From assembly GCA_900291925.1 (NCBI GenBank), contig UWYS01000016.1, positions 530,083 to 594,082 on the forward strand: a DNA stretch of 64,000 nt, read 5' to 3'. This stretch comes from Thecaphora thlaspeos (taxonomy: Eukaryota; Basidiomycota; Ustilaginomycetes; Urocystidales; Glomosporiaceae). The notes under the pieces were generated by a model, which was not told the DNA's origin, did no database searches, and worked only from the letters and a program-made list of their open reading frames with translations. Positions 24,907 through 36,639 of this stretch are shown here, in pieces (position 1 is the first letter of the stretch; every line of letters starts with the position of its first letter). The translations under genes were made by a program, and so were the position numbers.

Positions 24907-27090
24907 ATGCCGCCAGCAGCGACGGGAGGGAGTAGTCGGCGCAAGCAGGGTCAGCCCACTGTCTGCCTCGACTGCTATCTGCGCAAGGTCAAGGTAGGTC
25001 TCGCGTATCGATGAAGTCAAGCCGCCAGCCTGCCCGCTCGCCCGCTCAGCCGCACCGTACCGCAGTCGAGGCGAGGCCCCGGAGACGGTGGCGGCATCCT
25101 ACCGGGGGATCACGCAGAGCTGCGAGAGCACCGTGAGCGCGCAACTGACAAACGAGAGAACGACTCTTCTCTTCCTTTCCTTGGTTCTCTACGCCCCCTT
25201 GTATCGATGTCTCTGCGCCGCTACGCCGCAGTGCGACCGGAAGCGGCCCTGCTCGACTTGCATACGCAGAGGGATAGAGCACCTCTGCAAGACGTTCAAT
25301 ACCCACGAACTTGACCCGGCAGCGCTCCAGAAGAAGCAGGCAAGGCGATCAATCGCCGAGATTACCGCCCTCACCGAGACAGCCAACAGCAGCCGCTCGC
25401 TCCAGGAGCAGCAGCAGTGTCCCGAGTCAGCGCTCAGCGGCGCAGCAGCACAGCAGCAGCCCAAGGCGCCGTCAGAGCGCGGTTTCGGCCGTAGGGATGC
25501 CAACTCTCTCGTCGATTCGGCGTCGAGCAGCGTCGGCCTTGGCGGAGGGAGCGCTGCCGACGGCGACGGCGACGGCGACTGCGACCGCGACCTAGAAGCG
25601 CCGCTGACGTCATTTGTCAACTTGCTGCTCCAGGACCTGAGTGCCGCCGACGACGAGTACAGATGGGGCGGCGGCTCGCCCGGCAGCCTCTCGGGCATTG
25701 GCTCCAGCCCTACCCCGCCGCCGGCTCCCGCATCGAACCGCTACATGGAGCACCAGACGCTCGACGTCATCCTCGGCTTCTGCGCCATCGTCCCGGACTT
25801 CGCGCAGCTGTCACGCCTCGTCGCCATCTACCTGTTCGATGTCGACTGGCGCTTCATGCTGACTTGTCAGGACACGTTCGAAGACTACGTCCGCGATCTC
25901 TGGCAACGCGTCGTGAGTCCGTGCCAGCAGCAGTACGGCCGGCTCAATCACGTCTCGGGGCCTGAGTTTGCGGCGGGGACGTCATCGGCGGTCGTGCGCC
26001 CGCTCGAGTCGTGCCTCCAGCCGGGCGACCTGTCGAAGCTCGCAATGCTGGCAAGCTTCCTCACCGAGACGGTCGAGTGCATCGACTCGCAGTCGATCCC
26101 GGACCTCTTTCCTGCCTCGCTTCCGGGCGCTGCGCAGCTGCCCAAGACGGCTGCCGCTTTTGGCTCTGCTGCGGCGCTGGTCGACGACGTCGCCACCACG
26201 CCGAGGGTCCGCGGCCTCTCCGTCCTGATCCACCACCTCTAGGCGTTGATCGAGGAGTGCGACCGGCTTGACGAGATGACCGTTGACCTGGTTCAGAGCA
26301 AACTCACCGCCTTCAGCGTGTGGGCGGGCCAGGGCCTCTTTGGCCTCTCCAACTTTCCACGCTGGGAGCTGACGATCAAGGCGGCGCGCGAATCGAAGCT
26401 GCTCGAGGACCCGAAGCGGCTCGACATCACCGACCCGCTGCTGCTCGACCACCGCCGCCGACTCGGCTGGCTCGTCTACGGCTACGACCACTCGTACGCC
26501 GTCGGCGCCAACGTCCGCCCGCTCATCCTCGAATCGCAGTTCAGCGTCGATCGGCCCAGCGACGCGCCGCCGTGGCTCGCATCGGGCGTCCCTCCCGACC
26601 CGACGCTGGCGCGGTGCGAGGTCGATGTGGCAAAGATTGCCAAGGAACTGGCCATCTGCCTCGCCTCCGGTGGGCCCCCTCCTCTTCACCGAAAGTTGAT
26701 GGCAGTCGACCAGCAGATCCTCAGCTTCATCGACCAGCTCGACCCGTCTTACGCCCTCGACCAATCGGACCTCTCGATGGACCAGCGCGACCCCTGGCTC
26801 GGCCTCAACCTCTGCTGGCAGGGCTCGGCCTGGTTTTTTTCAGTACGTCACCGAGCCCAGCATCATGCTCGCCACGGCGACGTTGTTGTTGCTCCGCAGC
26901 AAGGGCAAAGGGATCCCCGGACTCGCCGACGAGGCCACCTGCTGGCCGACCGTCTTCCACTTCATCAAGTGCCTTGACAACTCGATTGCCGAGATCGACC
27001 GCTCGGTCCAGGACCCGTCCGTCTGGCTCCCGACCTTCTTCTGCTTCGGCCGGCGGTGCTGTAGGCATGACGGAGGCTTCCCTGCTGTGA
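24907..27090 (+). pseudogene. Zn2Cys6 transcription factor with a premature TAG and a frameshift
   Basis: Exon 1 (24907-24993) and exon 2 (from 25232; intron GTAGGT...CAG, phase 0) together form a perfect binuclear cluster: CX2CX6CX5CX2CX8C, CLDCYLRKVK|CDRKRPCSTC. The second exon is open to TAG at 26240-26242, giving 365 residues. The same frame then continues with clearly coding sequence (ALIEECDRLDEMTVDL...) to about 26830. There a T7 run shifts the frame by one, after which FQYVTEPSIMLATATLLLL continues to about 27070. The product would be a nuclear DNA-binding regulator. As it stands, only a truncated form with the DNA-binding domain can be made. A small intron ending at the TAG (CTGAT branch-like site just upstream) could rescue the stop, but no good donor lies close by. 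The target is unknown; the lyase relic beside it hints at pectin genes. The 3' end is approximate. Confidence 0.6.
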
Positions 27091-27458
27091 CGGTCAAAGC
27101 TCGTCCTCGCTTAGTCTACTCGGACCATGCGGGCCCGTCGAAGCGAGGCAGGCGAGGCGAGGCTTCGATGTGGACAGACGAAAGTGGGGAGGGGAGACCC
27201 TGCCCACCATCTTGTCGAGCTCATGTCGCTGCTACTGGAGACCTCGAGAGAAGGATCCTAGCGATCTTGGCTATCCATCCACAGCCATTGCATTGGTTCA
27301 AGGATGGGAAGGAGTGCATGGATATAAACGGCGGGATCAGGACACGAGAAGAGGTCGTCGCCAAGCTCCCAGCCTGGCACGACCTCCTCAACGCCTCCTG
27401 CCTCCAGACCACGCAACACCGAGCTCCCAGCCATCAACCCAGAGACTGACCGTCCACC
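27091..27458. promoter_or_regulatory. Former promoter of the lyase pseudogene
   Basis: A TATAAA element lies at 27323-27328, about 130 bases before the lyase ATG. Nothing else is recognised. Confidence 0.45.
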
Positions 27459-29619
27459 ATGCGGCTAGTACATCGTCTGTCTCTCGTCCTCGGCCTCAGC
27501 CTGGGCTTGCAGACGCTGCCCACCCACGCCAAGCTCACGCTACTCGAGACCTCGACGTCAATCAACATCGCCAACGATCGGCTCAACGTCACGCTCGCCA
27601 AGTCGCAGGAGCTCATCAACGCCCTCACTCTCGACGGCCAGGACCTGCTTGGCGCCAACAAGGCGGACGGTGTGGTCGGCGTCGGTCCCTACCTCGACTG
27701 CGCCTGCATCCCACCGCCGACAGGCGTCGGGAGCGGAGCCTACACTCCTGGCCGCAAAGCTCCAGAATACACCATCTTCAAAGGGACCGACGATGAGGGC
27801 GTCGATTTTGCAGGCGTCAGGATGGCTGAAACGTACCTCGCCACCGGCCAGCGTTTCGAGTTCTACTACTTTCTCCGCGACACCGACGGCAAGGACGGCG
27901 AGACGTCGACGGGCCTGCACAACTTTGCCCGACTCGTCTACCACAACGCCACCACTCCCTTCCTGCGCAACCTGCAGGAGTTGCGCACCCTCTTCCGACC
28001 CAACACGAGCCTCTGGACGCACATATCGACAACGGACCAAATCTACGCCCCCATCCCGCTTCCCTCAACCGTACAGCGGCAGGTCACGGTCCAAGATGCG
28101 ACGTGGGACATGAACCCAAACGGGACCACGTCGCCGGACGGTCCATACGTTACTGAGATGTCAAAGTACTACACCAAGTACATGTTCGCCGAGCTATACA
28201 AGGACGTCAAGGTGCACGGTCTCGTGTCGGACGGGACGACGTCGCGTGATGGTAGGAGCTACGGCACCTGGCTCGTCATGAACACCAAGGACACGCTCTT
28301 CAACGGACCGAAGAACAGCGACCTCACCGCTGACGCCAATACGGTCATCACTTATGCGTATATAGTGTCGAACCACCATGGAAACGGCACGCCCAACATC
28401 ACAGATGGCTTCGATCGGACCGTTTTACAACCACTTCAACGCCGCGCCCGCCTCTTCCAACGCTGCGGTAACCATCGCGACGCTCCGGGCCGACGCGGCC
28501 CGACTGGCGTCGCCGACGTGGAACGCAGGGTTCTACGACTCGATAGCCAAGTACGTCCCCAACTACGTGCCTACCAGCCAGAGGGGTACGTGGAAGGGCA
28601 AGGTGCAGCTGCCAAAGGGCGCAAAGAACCCGACGGCCGTGCTGAGCGTGGCCGGGCTCGACTTCCAGGACAACGCGGCCGACACGAAAGCCTATCAGTA
28701 CTGGACCGCGCTCCAGGTCGGAAAGGACGGGACGACGGCAACGGGAGAGATCCCCATGGTCAAGGCGGGCACCTATCGTCTGACGGTGTTTGCGGACGGC
28801 ATCTTCGGACAGCACGTCGTCGAACCCGTCGTCATCTCCGCTGGCGATGCCGGTGTCGATGCAAAGGCCGCCACCATCGACCGTCGTCATCCACGATCAC
28901 TCAAGACGAGGGCGACGACGACGACGACCGAGACGAAATGGGTAGCGGAGAGTTCGGGTCGCGAGCTGTGGCGCATCGGCGTGCCGGATCGATCGTCCGG
29001 CAAGTATCTGCACGGCGACGCTCCCGACCCCTCGCACCCTGCGCACCTCGAGCAACGTCGTCTCTACTGGGGCATGTTTGATTTCCCCACCGACTTCCCC
29101 AACGGCGTCCACTACACCGTCGGAAAGTCGGACCCGGCCAAGGACTTGTCCTACGTCCACTGGAGCACGTTTGGCGGTAAAGTCAATGCCCTCCGTCCCG
29201 TGCCGGTGTAGGAGAATGTCAACAACTGGACCATCTCCTTCGACACCACGGCCAACGATCTCAAGGGAAAGAAGGCGACATTCACCGTTCAGCTTGCCGG
29301 AGCCAAGACGGCGGCTGGCAACACGGATGCGCTCAACTCGACGCAACCCTACGCCAACCTCCCGCTCGTCATCAGCGTCAATAAGCACGATCTACAACCT
29401 TGGAGGATTCTTTACCATTAGAGCAGCAGCTGTGCCGTCAGGAGCGCAGTGAGTTGCTACTTTTTGGCCAACAAGTTCGTCTTTGATGCTTCCTTGTTGC
29501 GACAGGGCACAAACGAAATCGTCCTCAGTCTCCCGTACAAAGGGGGTAACTACGAGAGTGCCGTATTGCCAGAGACGCTCTACGTGCAGTATGATGCGCT
29601 CAGGCTCGAAGTGGCATAG
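27459..29619 (+). pseudogene. Rhamnogalacturonan lyase (PL4), three disabling lesions
   Basis: The frame starts with a signal peptide (MRLVHRLSLVLGLSLGLQTL...) and reads as a PL4 rhamnogalacturonan lyase through SKYYTKYMFAELYKDVKVHG and SNHHGNGTPNITDGFDRT. The Lys of SKYY and a His of NHHG are the likely catalytic pair. At 28414-28421 the frame changes and resumes as GPFYNHFNAAPASSNAAVT, then the FnIII-like domain (KGAKNPTAVLSVAGLDFQD) and the CBM-like domain. In-frame TAG codons lie at 29209-29211 (between RPVPV and ENVNNWTISFD) and 29419-29421 (between PWRILYH and SSSCAVRSAVSCY). The natural end is probably TAG at 29617-29619 after YVQYDALRLEVA. An intact enzyme would cut the pectin backbone outside the cell. 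Three separate lesions argue against a sequencing error. Confidence 0.88.
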
Positions 29620-29799
29620 CTGCGGCGGCAAGGACACGCGGCGGTCCGAAGGGTTTCTCATCAGAATTTCATCACTGCTCGTCGTCGAAGCCGAGATCGA
29701 AGCCGAGGTCAGTGACTGCATCGGTCGCGATGTGGATGGAATGGCATAAGTGTTTTGCTGATGATCGTGTGCTTTGCAAGAGAAGTCAAGGGGATTTCT

Positions 29800-31337
29800 T
29801 CAGTACATCACAGTGTTTCGCTCGACCATTCGAGGAACGGTGCGAAGTGCGGCGTCGTCCTTTGCTACGGCCCAGAGGTATCCGTCTGTTTGTCGTTGCG
29901 AAGGAGGGGCAGGTGAAGGTCTTCCGACACGTCAGTACGTCTGGAGCGAAAGCGACATCCACGGAACAGAAAGAAAGAGCGGAAAGAGGGAAGGAGGGAA
30001 GGAGGGAGGTTGGGACACGAACCGAGGTCGACCTCGTTCAACTCGCTCAGCCATGCGAGCTCGTCGTTCTGCGCCGCGAGTTGCTTTGCCCTCTTTACCA
30101 CCTCGACTCCCGCATCGAGACAAGCGGCTCGAACGACGTAAGCCTCGTCCGGACCCAAATTCGGTCCTTCCTCTTTTCCCTCTCCCTTCTTTTGCTCCCC
30201 ACCTTCGTCCGGAACGGCAGCTGAGACCTCGACGGGTCCCCACGTCTTCAGTGCGGACAGCGTGCAGGCAGAGAGATCGATGATCCCGAATTGAACCAGC
30301 ATGGTGGGTAGCACGTTGTCGACAAACATGGGTAGCGTCGTGGATGGATCTGGGATCTGCAGGAAGGAAGAAGGGGTAGGGGGAAGACGTTGGTAAAGGG
30401 CTTGCAGCAGGAAGAAGGCCTTCTTGTAGATGTAGACTGGTCCTGAAGAGGGGAGGAGATGCGCGTCGTTGAAGCCCGGTAGGAAGGTGACCAGCTGTGG
30501 CGGTGGTGGCGGGGCGATGAGAGCAGATGGTCGCAGCATCAGAGCAGACGGTCGCAGGGATAAGAGCAGAGGGAGATTAGCGTGAGCCTCAAACGACAAA
30601 GGCAGTGGCAAGGCAAAGACGCCAGGGGCAGACACCTTACGCACCTTTTCGATGAACTTATCGGCGCCCATCGTGTCTCCCTTTTCCTTCTTCACCCTCT
30701 CTGCATCCTTCAGTGCCTCGATGACGAAAGCGCCGAGACTCGGGTATCCGGCGTCTGCCAGCCTCTTGCCCGTATCGTTGCACAGTTTGACGACCAGTTC
30801 GACCGCCTCGTTCATCGGGCCCCCTCTAAGCCCGACCGTGATGGCTTGGATCTTTTCGTGCGGTCGCTCCTCGTGCAGCGAAACGCCCAAAAGTTCGGCA
30901 ACGGTGGACACGCTCAGGCCCGCGAGACCCTGGGCGGTGAGGTGCGAGGACCCGGCTACGGCCGTGGAAGCGGCGTCGTCGTTGCCGGTGAGGTAGAGAC
31001 CGAAAAGGAGACGCTGTACATTCTGGTAAGCGCCCGATCCCGTGGCGGAGTGGAAGTCGGACCGATAGCCCGAGAGCGTGTTGAGGAGCGAGAGGACAGC
31101 GAGGAAGTTGACCTCGGCCGTCAGATTGGGAAATTGCAAGGGAAAGACGAGACCGTGTTGCGTCTTGAGCCGCTTGAAGGTGGGTTGGGAGAGCGAGCGG
31201 AGGAAGGAGTCGATGCGTGCGGTGGAGAGGGAGATGGAGTGGGAGAGGCGGGTCGAGTTGCTGGATGTGCGGACGGAAGAGATGAAGTGGCCCGCAGAGG
31301 AGAAGGGGGGAGGTGCGGTCGAGGTGAGAGTCGACAT
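29800..31337 (-). CDS. QNG1: Queuosine 5'-phosphate N-glycosylase (DUF2419/QNG1, C9orf64 family)
   Basis: Three exons on the minus strand, 31337-30645, 30494-30023 and 29885-29800, encode 416 residues. Intron 1 (150 bases, GTGCGT...CAG) has a length divisible by three and no stop, so an unspliced read adds 50 poor-quality residues. Intron 2 (GTTCGT...CAG, 137 bases, phase 1) must be removed to reach the conserved end DGYLWAVAKDDAALRTVPRM...NTVMY. Other conserved stretches are LVTFLPGFNDAH, YIYKKAFFLLQALYQRLP and VDNVLPTMLVQFGI. The family releases queuine from queuosine monophosphate so that the micronutrient can be reused for tRNA. A TATATAA element lies at about 31420-31426, roughly 85 bases upstream. 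The gene converges on the lyase pseudogene and is divergent from the mL59 gene. Confidence 0.9.
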
Positions 31338-31878
31338 GGCGAGGGAGAGGATAGCGGGTCGGGACGGAGTTTGAGGCTGCGGTGTTTGCTTGCTTGCGGG
31401 GATGCGAGCTGTGTGCCCGTTATATACAGTACATGCGGGTATGTCGAGTCGTCGATGGTGAGCAAGAGGCGAGATGAGGAAGGGGGCCGAAGGTGATGGT
31501 CGAGGCGTTGGTCGAATCGAGGCCAGCGGCAAGCGGAGTCGTATCACTTTGCTGGCTGGCCGCCGGACCCTGCGAGGCAGAAGGCATCGCGGCGCCAAAG
31601 CGCTGACGCCGCCCTCGCGCCCGTGCCTCATGCCTCGGGGCTCGCTTCGTCTTTTTCCCGACTTGCGACTTCCGGCTTCCGTCCTCTTTGGTAAAGTGTC
31701 GGCGAGGCAGAGGAAGAAAACGGCAGCGCGCCGCCCGCCCTCGCCAGCGTCGACACGCCATCGCTGCCTCCTCTGGACACCATCCCATCATCCTGACACA
31801 TCACTCTCCCTCTGACTTGTCGCCCCTCACTTTTCCGCTCCACCGTCTCGACTCCCCTCCCGGCATCAGCTCGCCACC
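31338..31878. promoter_or_regulatory. Divergent promoter region, QNG1 / mL59
   Basis: A 541-base spacer serves both genes. A TATA-like element for QNG1 lies at about 31420-31426 on the minus strand. Nothing else is recognised. Confidence 0.5.
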
Positions 31879-32788
31879 ATGGCTTTCCGATCCTCGCTCG
31901 CCCGCCTCTCGCGCCACATTAGCGCCTACAGCGACGCAGTCGACCGCTTCCTCCTCACATCGACGACCGCCGCACCTTCCGCACCAGCCTCACCCTCCAC
32001 CCCGTCATCGTCCTCCAAAGCAGCAACAACACCAGCCTCTTCCTCTTTCTCTCCATCCGACCCGCGCCATCCTTTCAAGCCCTACCGCAACCCCGCCACC
32101 GGTCGCTGGGCGCCCGCCCAGTTCTCACAACGGCGCCAGGCCAAGCTCGCCTCTCTAGCTCTCGAGACCGGCCGTTTGGACATCCTTCCGCAGGGTCCCA
32201 AGACGGATCGTATCCGTGCTCGTCTCGACAAGCTCGAACAGCACATGGCATTCGAGTCGATCGCAGATCAGGTCCGATACGCTCCCAGGCCACGCAAGGG
32301 TCCCAGCACAGCCCTCGAGACGGCCAAGGTCGAGGGTTACAAGGGCCCCTACACCGGTAGAAAGGTGCACAAGATGTTCAAGGGCAGCAAGGTGGAGAGG
32401 GATGCCGTCAAGAGGAGGAAGAACATCAAGAAGAAGCTCGAGAACATGAACGTCACGGTGGAAGAGTGGCAGGCGGTGAGTAGAAGCGATGCTATGCCGT
32501 GCGACGACCGCAGGGCGCAGGAGGTATCTTTGCGCTCTCTCTGCTCCCTTGCTCTTGCCGTCGTCACTTGGAGGTCGGGTCCGTCGGGGGCTAGCTTTGC
32601 TGATCGCAACCCCTCTTTGCTCTTCTCTCCGACGTCTTGCGTTTTACACCGCTCTCTTCGTACCTCTCTCCTGCTTCTCTGGTCGCCCGGATTTCTATTC
32701 GACGTGCCTGCGTGTTCCACTCGATGTCGCTACCCTTCAGGCCAAGGAGGAGAACAAGGCCAAGTTCAAGCCCAGCTTGCCCTTCTAA
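31879..32788 (+). CDS. MRPL25: Mitochondrial large-subunit ribosomal protein mL59 (MRPL25)
   Basis: Two exons, 31879-32475 and 32741-32788, encode 214 residues. The intron is GTGAGT...CAG, 265 bases, phase 0. A Ser/Ala/Pro-rich N-terminal extension precedes the family core: NPATGRWAPAQFSQRRQAKL, LPQGPKTDRIR and the basic GRKVHKMFKGSKVERD. The last exon encodes only AKEENKAKFKPSLPF. This fungal-type subunit (mL59, yeast MRPL25) belongs to the mitochondrial ribosome. The protein is longer than the yeast one (157 residues, from memory), mainly through the N-terminal extension and linker. Confidence 0.85.
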
Positions 32789-33554
32789 AGGCCGTCTCTG
32801 CCGTACTGCACGCGTCGAAACCTTGTGTTCTCTCCCTTGATGCTTCCGTGCAGCGTCGAACACGCATACAGCCACATTGAAAGCGATCCTGCTGCAGCCA
32901 GACTGAATGCCAGCATAGATGTCGCTGCGAACGTTTTACACGCGGAGATGGGAGGGTAGTCGCGTCATACTCGCCGTAGCTTGCCGTCCGCGAGAGGAAG
33001 CAGCTCTGCCGTGACGGTGGGTGCGTGACGCCCTTACCGGATCGTTGTTCCCCCGTTGCAGCGTGGGGAGTGGGAGATAGGCCGGCGAATGACGCATGAC
33101 TTACTGCGTCAGAGGTGGGGTGGCGGCAATGGCGACGACGAATGGCGAGAGAAGCGTGGCTTTGCTGAGCCCGACTACGGTATCCTTTCTAGAGCGGCGC
33201 GTGATCGGCGCAGACCGTGGGGCGGGCAGCGCGAGTTGCGAGACCCAAGAGGCGAGCGGCAAGCTGCAGCCGTTCCCGCCGCTTCTTCCTCTGCTCCTCG
33301 CCACCATCCCATCCCATCCCCCGCACGCTACAGACTCCCCTGGCACGCCCCCGTCCTCCTCGTCGCTCCTCGCTCCTCTAGCATCAGCGGCATCGCCACT
33401 CAATTCACACCGCCAGGCCACGTCACTCGGCATCTGCTCTCAACCGCTCGCCACACCGAGCAGCAGCGGCAGCGGCAGCGACACCCACCTCGACCCCGCT
33501 CACCCTTCCTCGAGCTCAACCACCGGCAGCCCACTCCTTCCCGCCACCACCGCC
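32789..33554. other. Intergenic region, mL59 to TIM44
   Basis: It contains the TIM44 leader. The open frame that extends back from TIM44 to 33096 lacks an ATG before 33555 and is not treated as coding. No other feature is seen. Confidence 0.5.
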
Positions 33555-35533
33555 ATGTCTCGACCCAACATCGCGGCTATCCGCGCCGCAGCGGGCAGAA
33601 GTAGTCGCCACCTCTCTACCATCGCTGTCGCCTCGTCTTCTCGTGCACACGCCCGACCCGCTCCCTTTGTGGTTGCCGCCGCCACCTCGCACTCCACCTC
33701 CGCCCCCACCACCACAACCACACCACCCCGCCGCCGCGCCTTCCACAGCTCCCCGCGCCGCTCCAACACGCCCAAGTCGCCCTTCCAGGTATTCGTCGAC
33801 ACGCTGCGCGAGGAACTCCGAAAGAACCAGGAGATGCAGGAGAACATGCGCCAGCTTCAGGGCGACGTCGGCAAGATGCAAGACAGCGAGACGATGAAAA
33901 AGATGCGCGAGGCCTACGAGCGCGCGCGCATCATCACCTCCATCAAGGAGAACCCTAGGCTGCAGAAGGCCGCAGAAGTGCTCAGGCAGAGCGGTGGGCA
34001 GGTCGGCGAGGCCGTCGGAGCCACGCTCAGGCAGATGGAAGATAGCGAGCTCATCAAGGGCGTGAGTAGCCGCTGCGGCCACGGCGACGCTTAGTACCGC
34101 GAGGCAAGAGATGGCGAGCTGACAACCCATCCCGTCCCTCGTACCTTGATACCGCCCCTTGTCCCTTGGATATCGCCCCTGCCCCTTGCGCCCCGGCCCC
34201 TGTTCCCTTTCCCCCCGCCGCGCAGCTCGGAGCGATTTCGTCGCGCATCTCACGCCAGCTCGAAGATTCGACCGCGCCGATCCGCAACACCCAGGCCTAC
34301 CGCGACCTCTCCCAGACGCTCGTCGACGCCTTTGACGACGGCGGCTCTGCGCTCCGCATCTACGCCTCGGCCGACGCCGACGTCGCCACGGTCCGCCGCG
34401 TGAAGCGCGAGGCTCGCCTCAAGAAGATCGGCCGTCCGCCACCGAGCACCGACGTCGACTCGCCCGAGGCAGCCGAGGCCATTATGAAGGCCCACGCCGA
34501 GGCCGCAGAGGGCGCCGAAGCTGCCGCAGCAGCACCACCACCACCACCACCAGAGGCCGAGGCCGAGGATCCGATCAAGCAGGCAGGGCAAAGGGCCGGT
34601 AGCGAGAGCGCCAAGCAGGCTGCGGCCGAAGATGCTGCCGCCGCGTCGTCGTCATCGTCGTCGTCAACATCAACACCATCCTCGTCCAGCTCCGCCTCGA
34701 CCAAGCCGCGGCCGCAGGGCTACGCGGTCCGCATCCGCTCCATCTCGGAAAACTCCGAGGCAGGCCAGGCGCTGGTGCTGCGCCCCGAGCCGGCGTACAA
34801 GCAGGCGTGGTCGTCGTTCAAGTCGTCGAACCCGCTGATGCACAAGCTGGGAGAGATGCGCGAGGCGTACAACGAGTCCGAGAACCCGGTTGTGGAGCGG
34901 GTGCGCGGCGTGACCGAGTGGATCGGCGGGCTATTCGAGGAGAACGAGTTTGCGCGCGTCACGCGGACGATGAAGACGCTCGACCCGTCCTTTTCGATGG
35001 AGAGCTTCACGCGCGAGCTGCGCGAGTACGTCGTGCCCGAGATCATCGACGCCTACCACGGCGCGCAACGCCACCTGCTGCGCCAGTGGTGCGGCGAGGC
35101 GACGTTCAACTTGCTGATGGCGACGGTCGACCCGTACCTGACCAAAGGCTTTCTGCCAGAGGGACGGCTGCTGGACCTCAAGGGCATCGAGATCCTCCAG
35201 GCCAAGATGCTCGAGAACAACGTCGCCGTGCTGGTGGTGAGCTTCACCAGCCAGGAGCTGATGTTCTTCAAGGACCCCAAGACGGGCGAGGTGGCGGCGG
35301 GAAGCGCCGATAGGGCCGAGATGTGCCGATACGCCATGGTGCTCACGCGGCTCGAAGAGGAGCTGGACAATGAGATTACCGGCGGGTGGAAAGTCGTGGA
35401 GGTGAGTAGCGATGGTCTTTTGCGCCGGCGACGTGCATGGATGAGCTGACATGGGTCTTTTCTCCCTCTTGCCTCTTCTCGCGACGTCGCTTATACGCAG
35501 CTCGCAAGAAGAGGCCAGGCAGCCTACCTCTAG
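33555..35533 (+). CDS. TIM44: TIM44, import motor scaffold of the mitochondrial inner membrane
   Basis: Three exons, 33555-34061, 34226-35401 and 35501-35533, encode 571 residues. Both introns are GTGAGT...CAG in phase 0. The N-terminus is a long Ser/Ala/Arg presequence ending near RRRAFHSSPRR. Then comes the charged, helical N-domain (FVDTLREELRKNQEMQENMRQL) and, after an Ala/Ser/Pro/Glu low-complexity insert, the Tim44-like C-terminal domain (MHKLGEMREAYNES...VVERVRGVTEWIGGLF...). The last exon adds only LARRGQAAYL. TIM44 tethers mtHsp70 to the TIM23 channel on the matrix side. The low-complexity insert lengthens the protein relative to yeast Tim44. Confidence 0.93.
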
Positions 35534-35650
35534 ACGCACGCATGCGCTGCTCTGGCCGGCCTGATTCTCCCTCTTTCCCCACCTGTCTTTCTGTCACCAA
35601 CACAAAGCAAGTGACGGGCGGTCGTCGGCCCGACTAGCTTATCTACAAAC

Positions 35651-35706
<56 letters not shown>

Positions 35707-36639
35707 CTCCTCTCGTATCCTCGCGTCTCTTGTGATCTCTCGTCTTCTTCGTCTGCAATCAGTAGTGATGCTACACGACCCGGTCGCTCTGGGATTGGAA
35801 AGAAGGATTGACGTTGAAAACACCTGCCAGCCATCTATCCCCGTTGTGCCGTCTGTGGATTGGATGAATAGAGCAGTACCTAGGATATCTTTGGATTTCG
35901 GATCCGACGGTATGCCGAATTACACCAGGCCTGCCACGTTGCGCTGACTGTAGAGAGAGTGCAGTCAGGGTTTCGTCTTGCCTGCCTTTGGTAAGCCTGC
36001 GTCGAATTGTCACCCGCGGCTCACTCGAATCAGGTCAAGCGGTTGCCGGCCGTCTCGTATGTAAGCTCTGTCGGAGGAGGAGGAGAAGGGGCAGGGGTGA
36101 CGGGGCCGTCTCTGGAGAAGACATTCCATCTGAGCTTAGCTGAGCGTACGAAGGGAGAGATGCGTCGTTCTTCTGTCAGTACTGCGCTGTGTGACTCGAG
36201 AGTCGAAGCGGCACCGCTTGCTGGAGAGCTACAGTGGCAGGCTGCTGTGTGCTGGAAGCTAAGGTGTGGGGGGATCGCGTACCGCGGGTGGCGGTCGCGC
36301 GATGGCAGAGACCGAGGCGGCGGCGGCGGCTTCTTCGTGCTTCTTCTCGCCGCCATTTCTTAAGCTCGACGGGCTCGCCTCGCCTCGCCTCGCCGCGCTA
36401 CGTCGTTCCAAAGGAGCGTGCGAGTGACTCGGCACCGCCCTCCTTTCCCTCACCATCATCAACACCCACCACCAACGCTCTCTCCTCGTCGCCGAGAGCA
36501 TACATCCACCCACCTCCATCGCCCGCAGAGCACAGCACTCTGACCCTCGGCCACCGCAACACCTTTGCCTAGTCACACCACCACGCCCGCATTCAACGTT
36601 ACAAGACGCGAGTTACACTCCACCCTGACCGCCACCACC
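35534..36639. other. Intergenic region, TIM44 to TRP5
   Basis: About 1.1 kb. An (AC)n microsatellite lies at 35647-35704. The rest shows nothing recognisable. The open frame before TRP5 has no ATG until 36640. Confidence 0.5.
35647..35704 (+). repeat. (AC)n microsatellite
   Basis: A run of about 25-28 AC dinucleotides, interrupted once near its left end by GC, lies just downstream of TIM44. Confidence 0.95.

Noticed and set aside
25912..26242. Intron from GTGAGT at about 25911 to the TAG in the Zn2Cys6 gene
   Set aside because: The sequence between has good coding codon use throughout and would be an unusually long intron for an internal position; kept only as a point to test.
29175..29211. 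Tiny intron GTAAAG...GTGTAG that would remove the first lyase TAG
   Set aside because: It would be 37 bases, would delete the conserved LRPVPV stretch, and would leave the frameshift and second TAG unexplained.
26240..29421. Stop-codon recoding, since all three internal stops in the decayed locus are TAG
   Set aside because: DDX41, CYT1, STE20-like and the GPI-like gene all use TAG as their true stop, and frameshifts are present as well.
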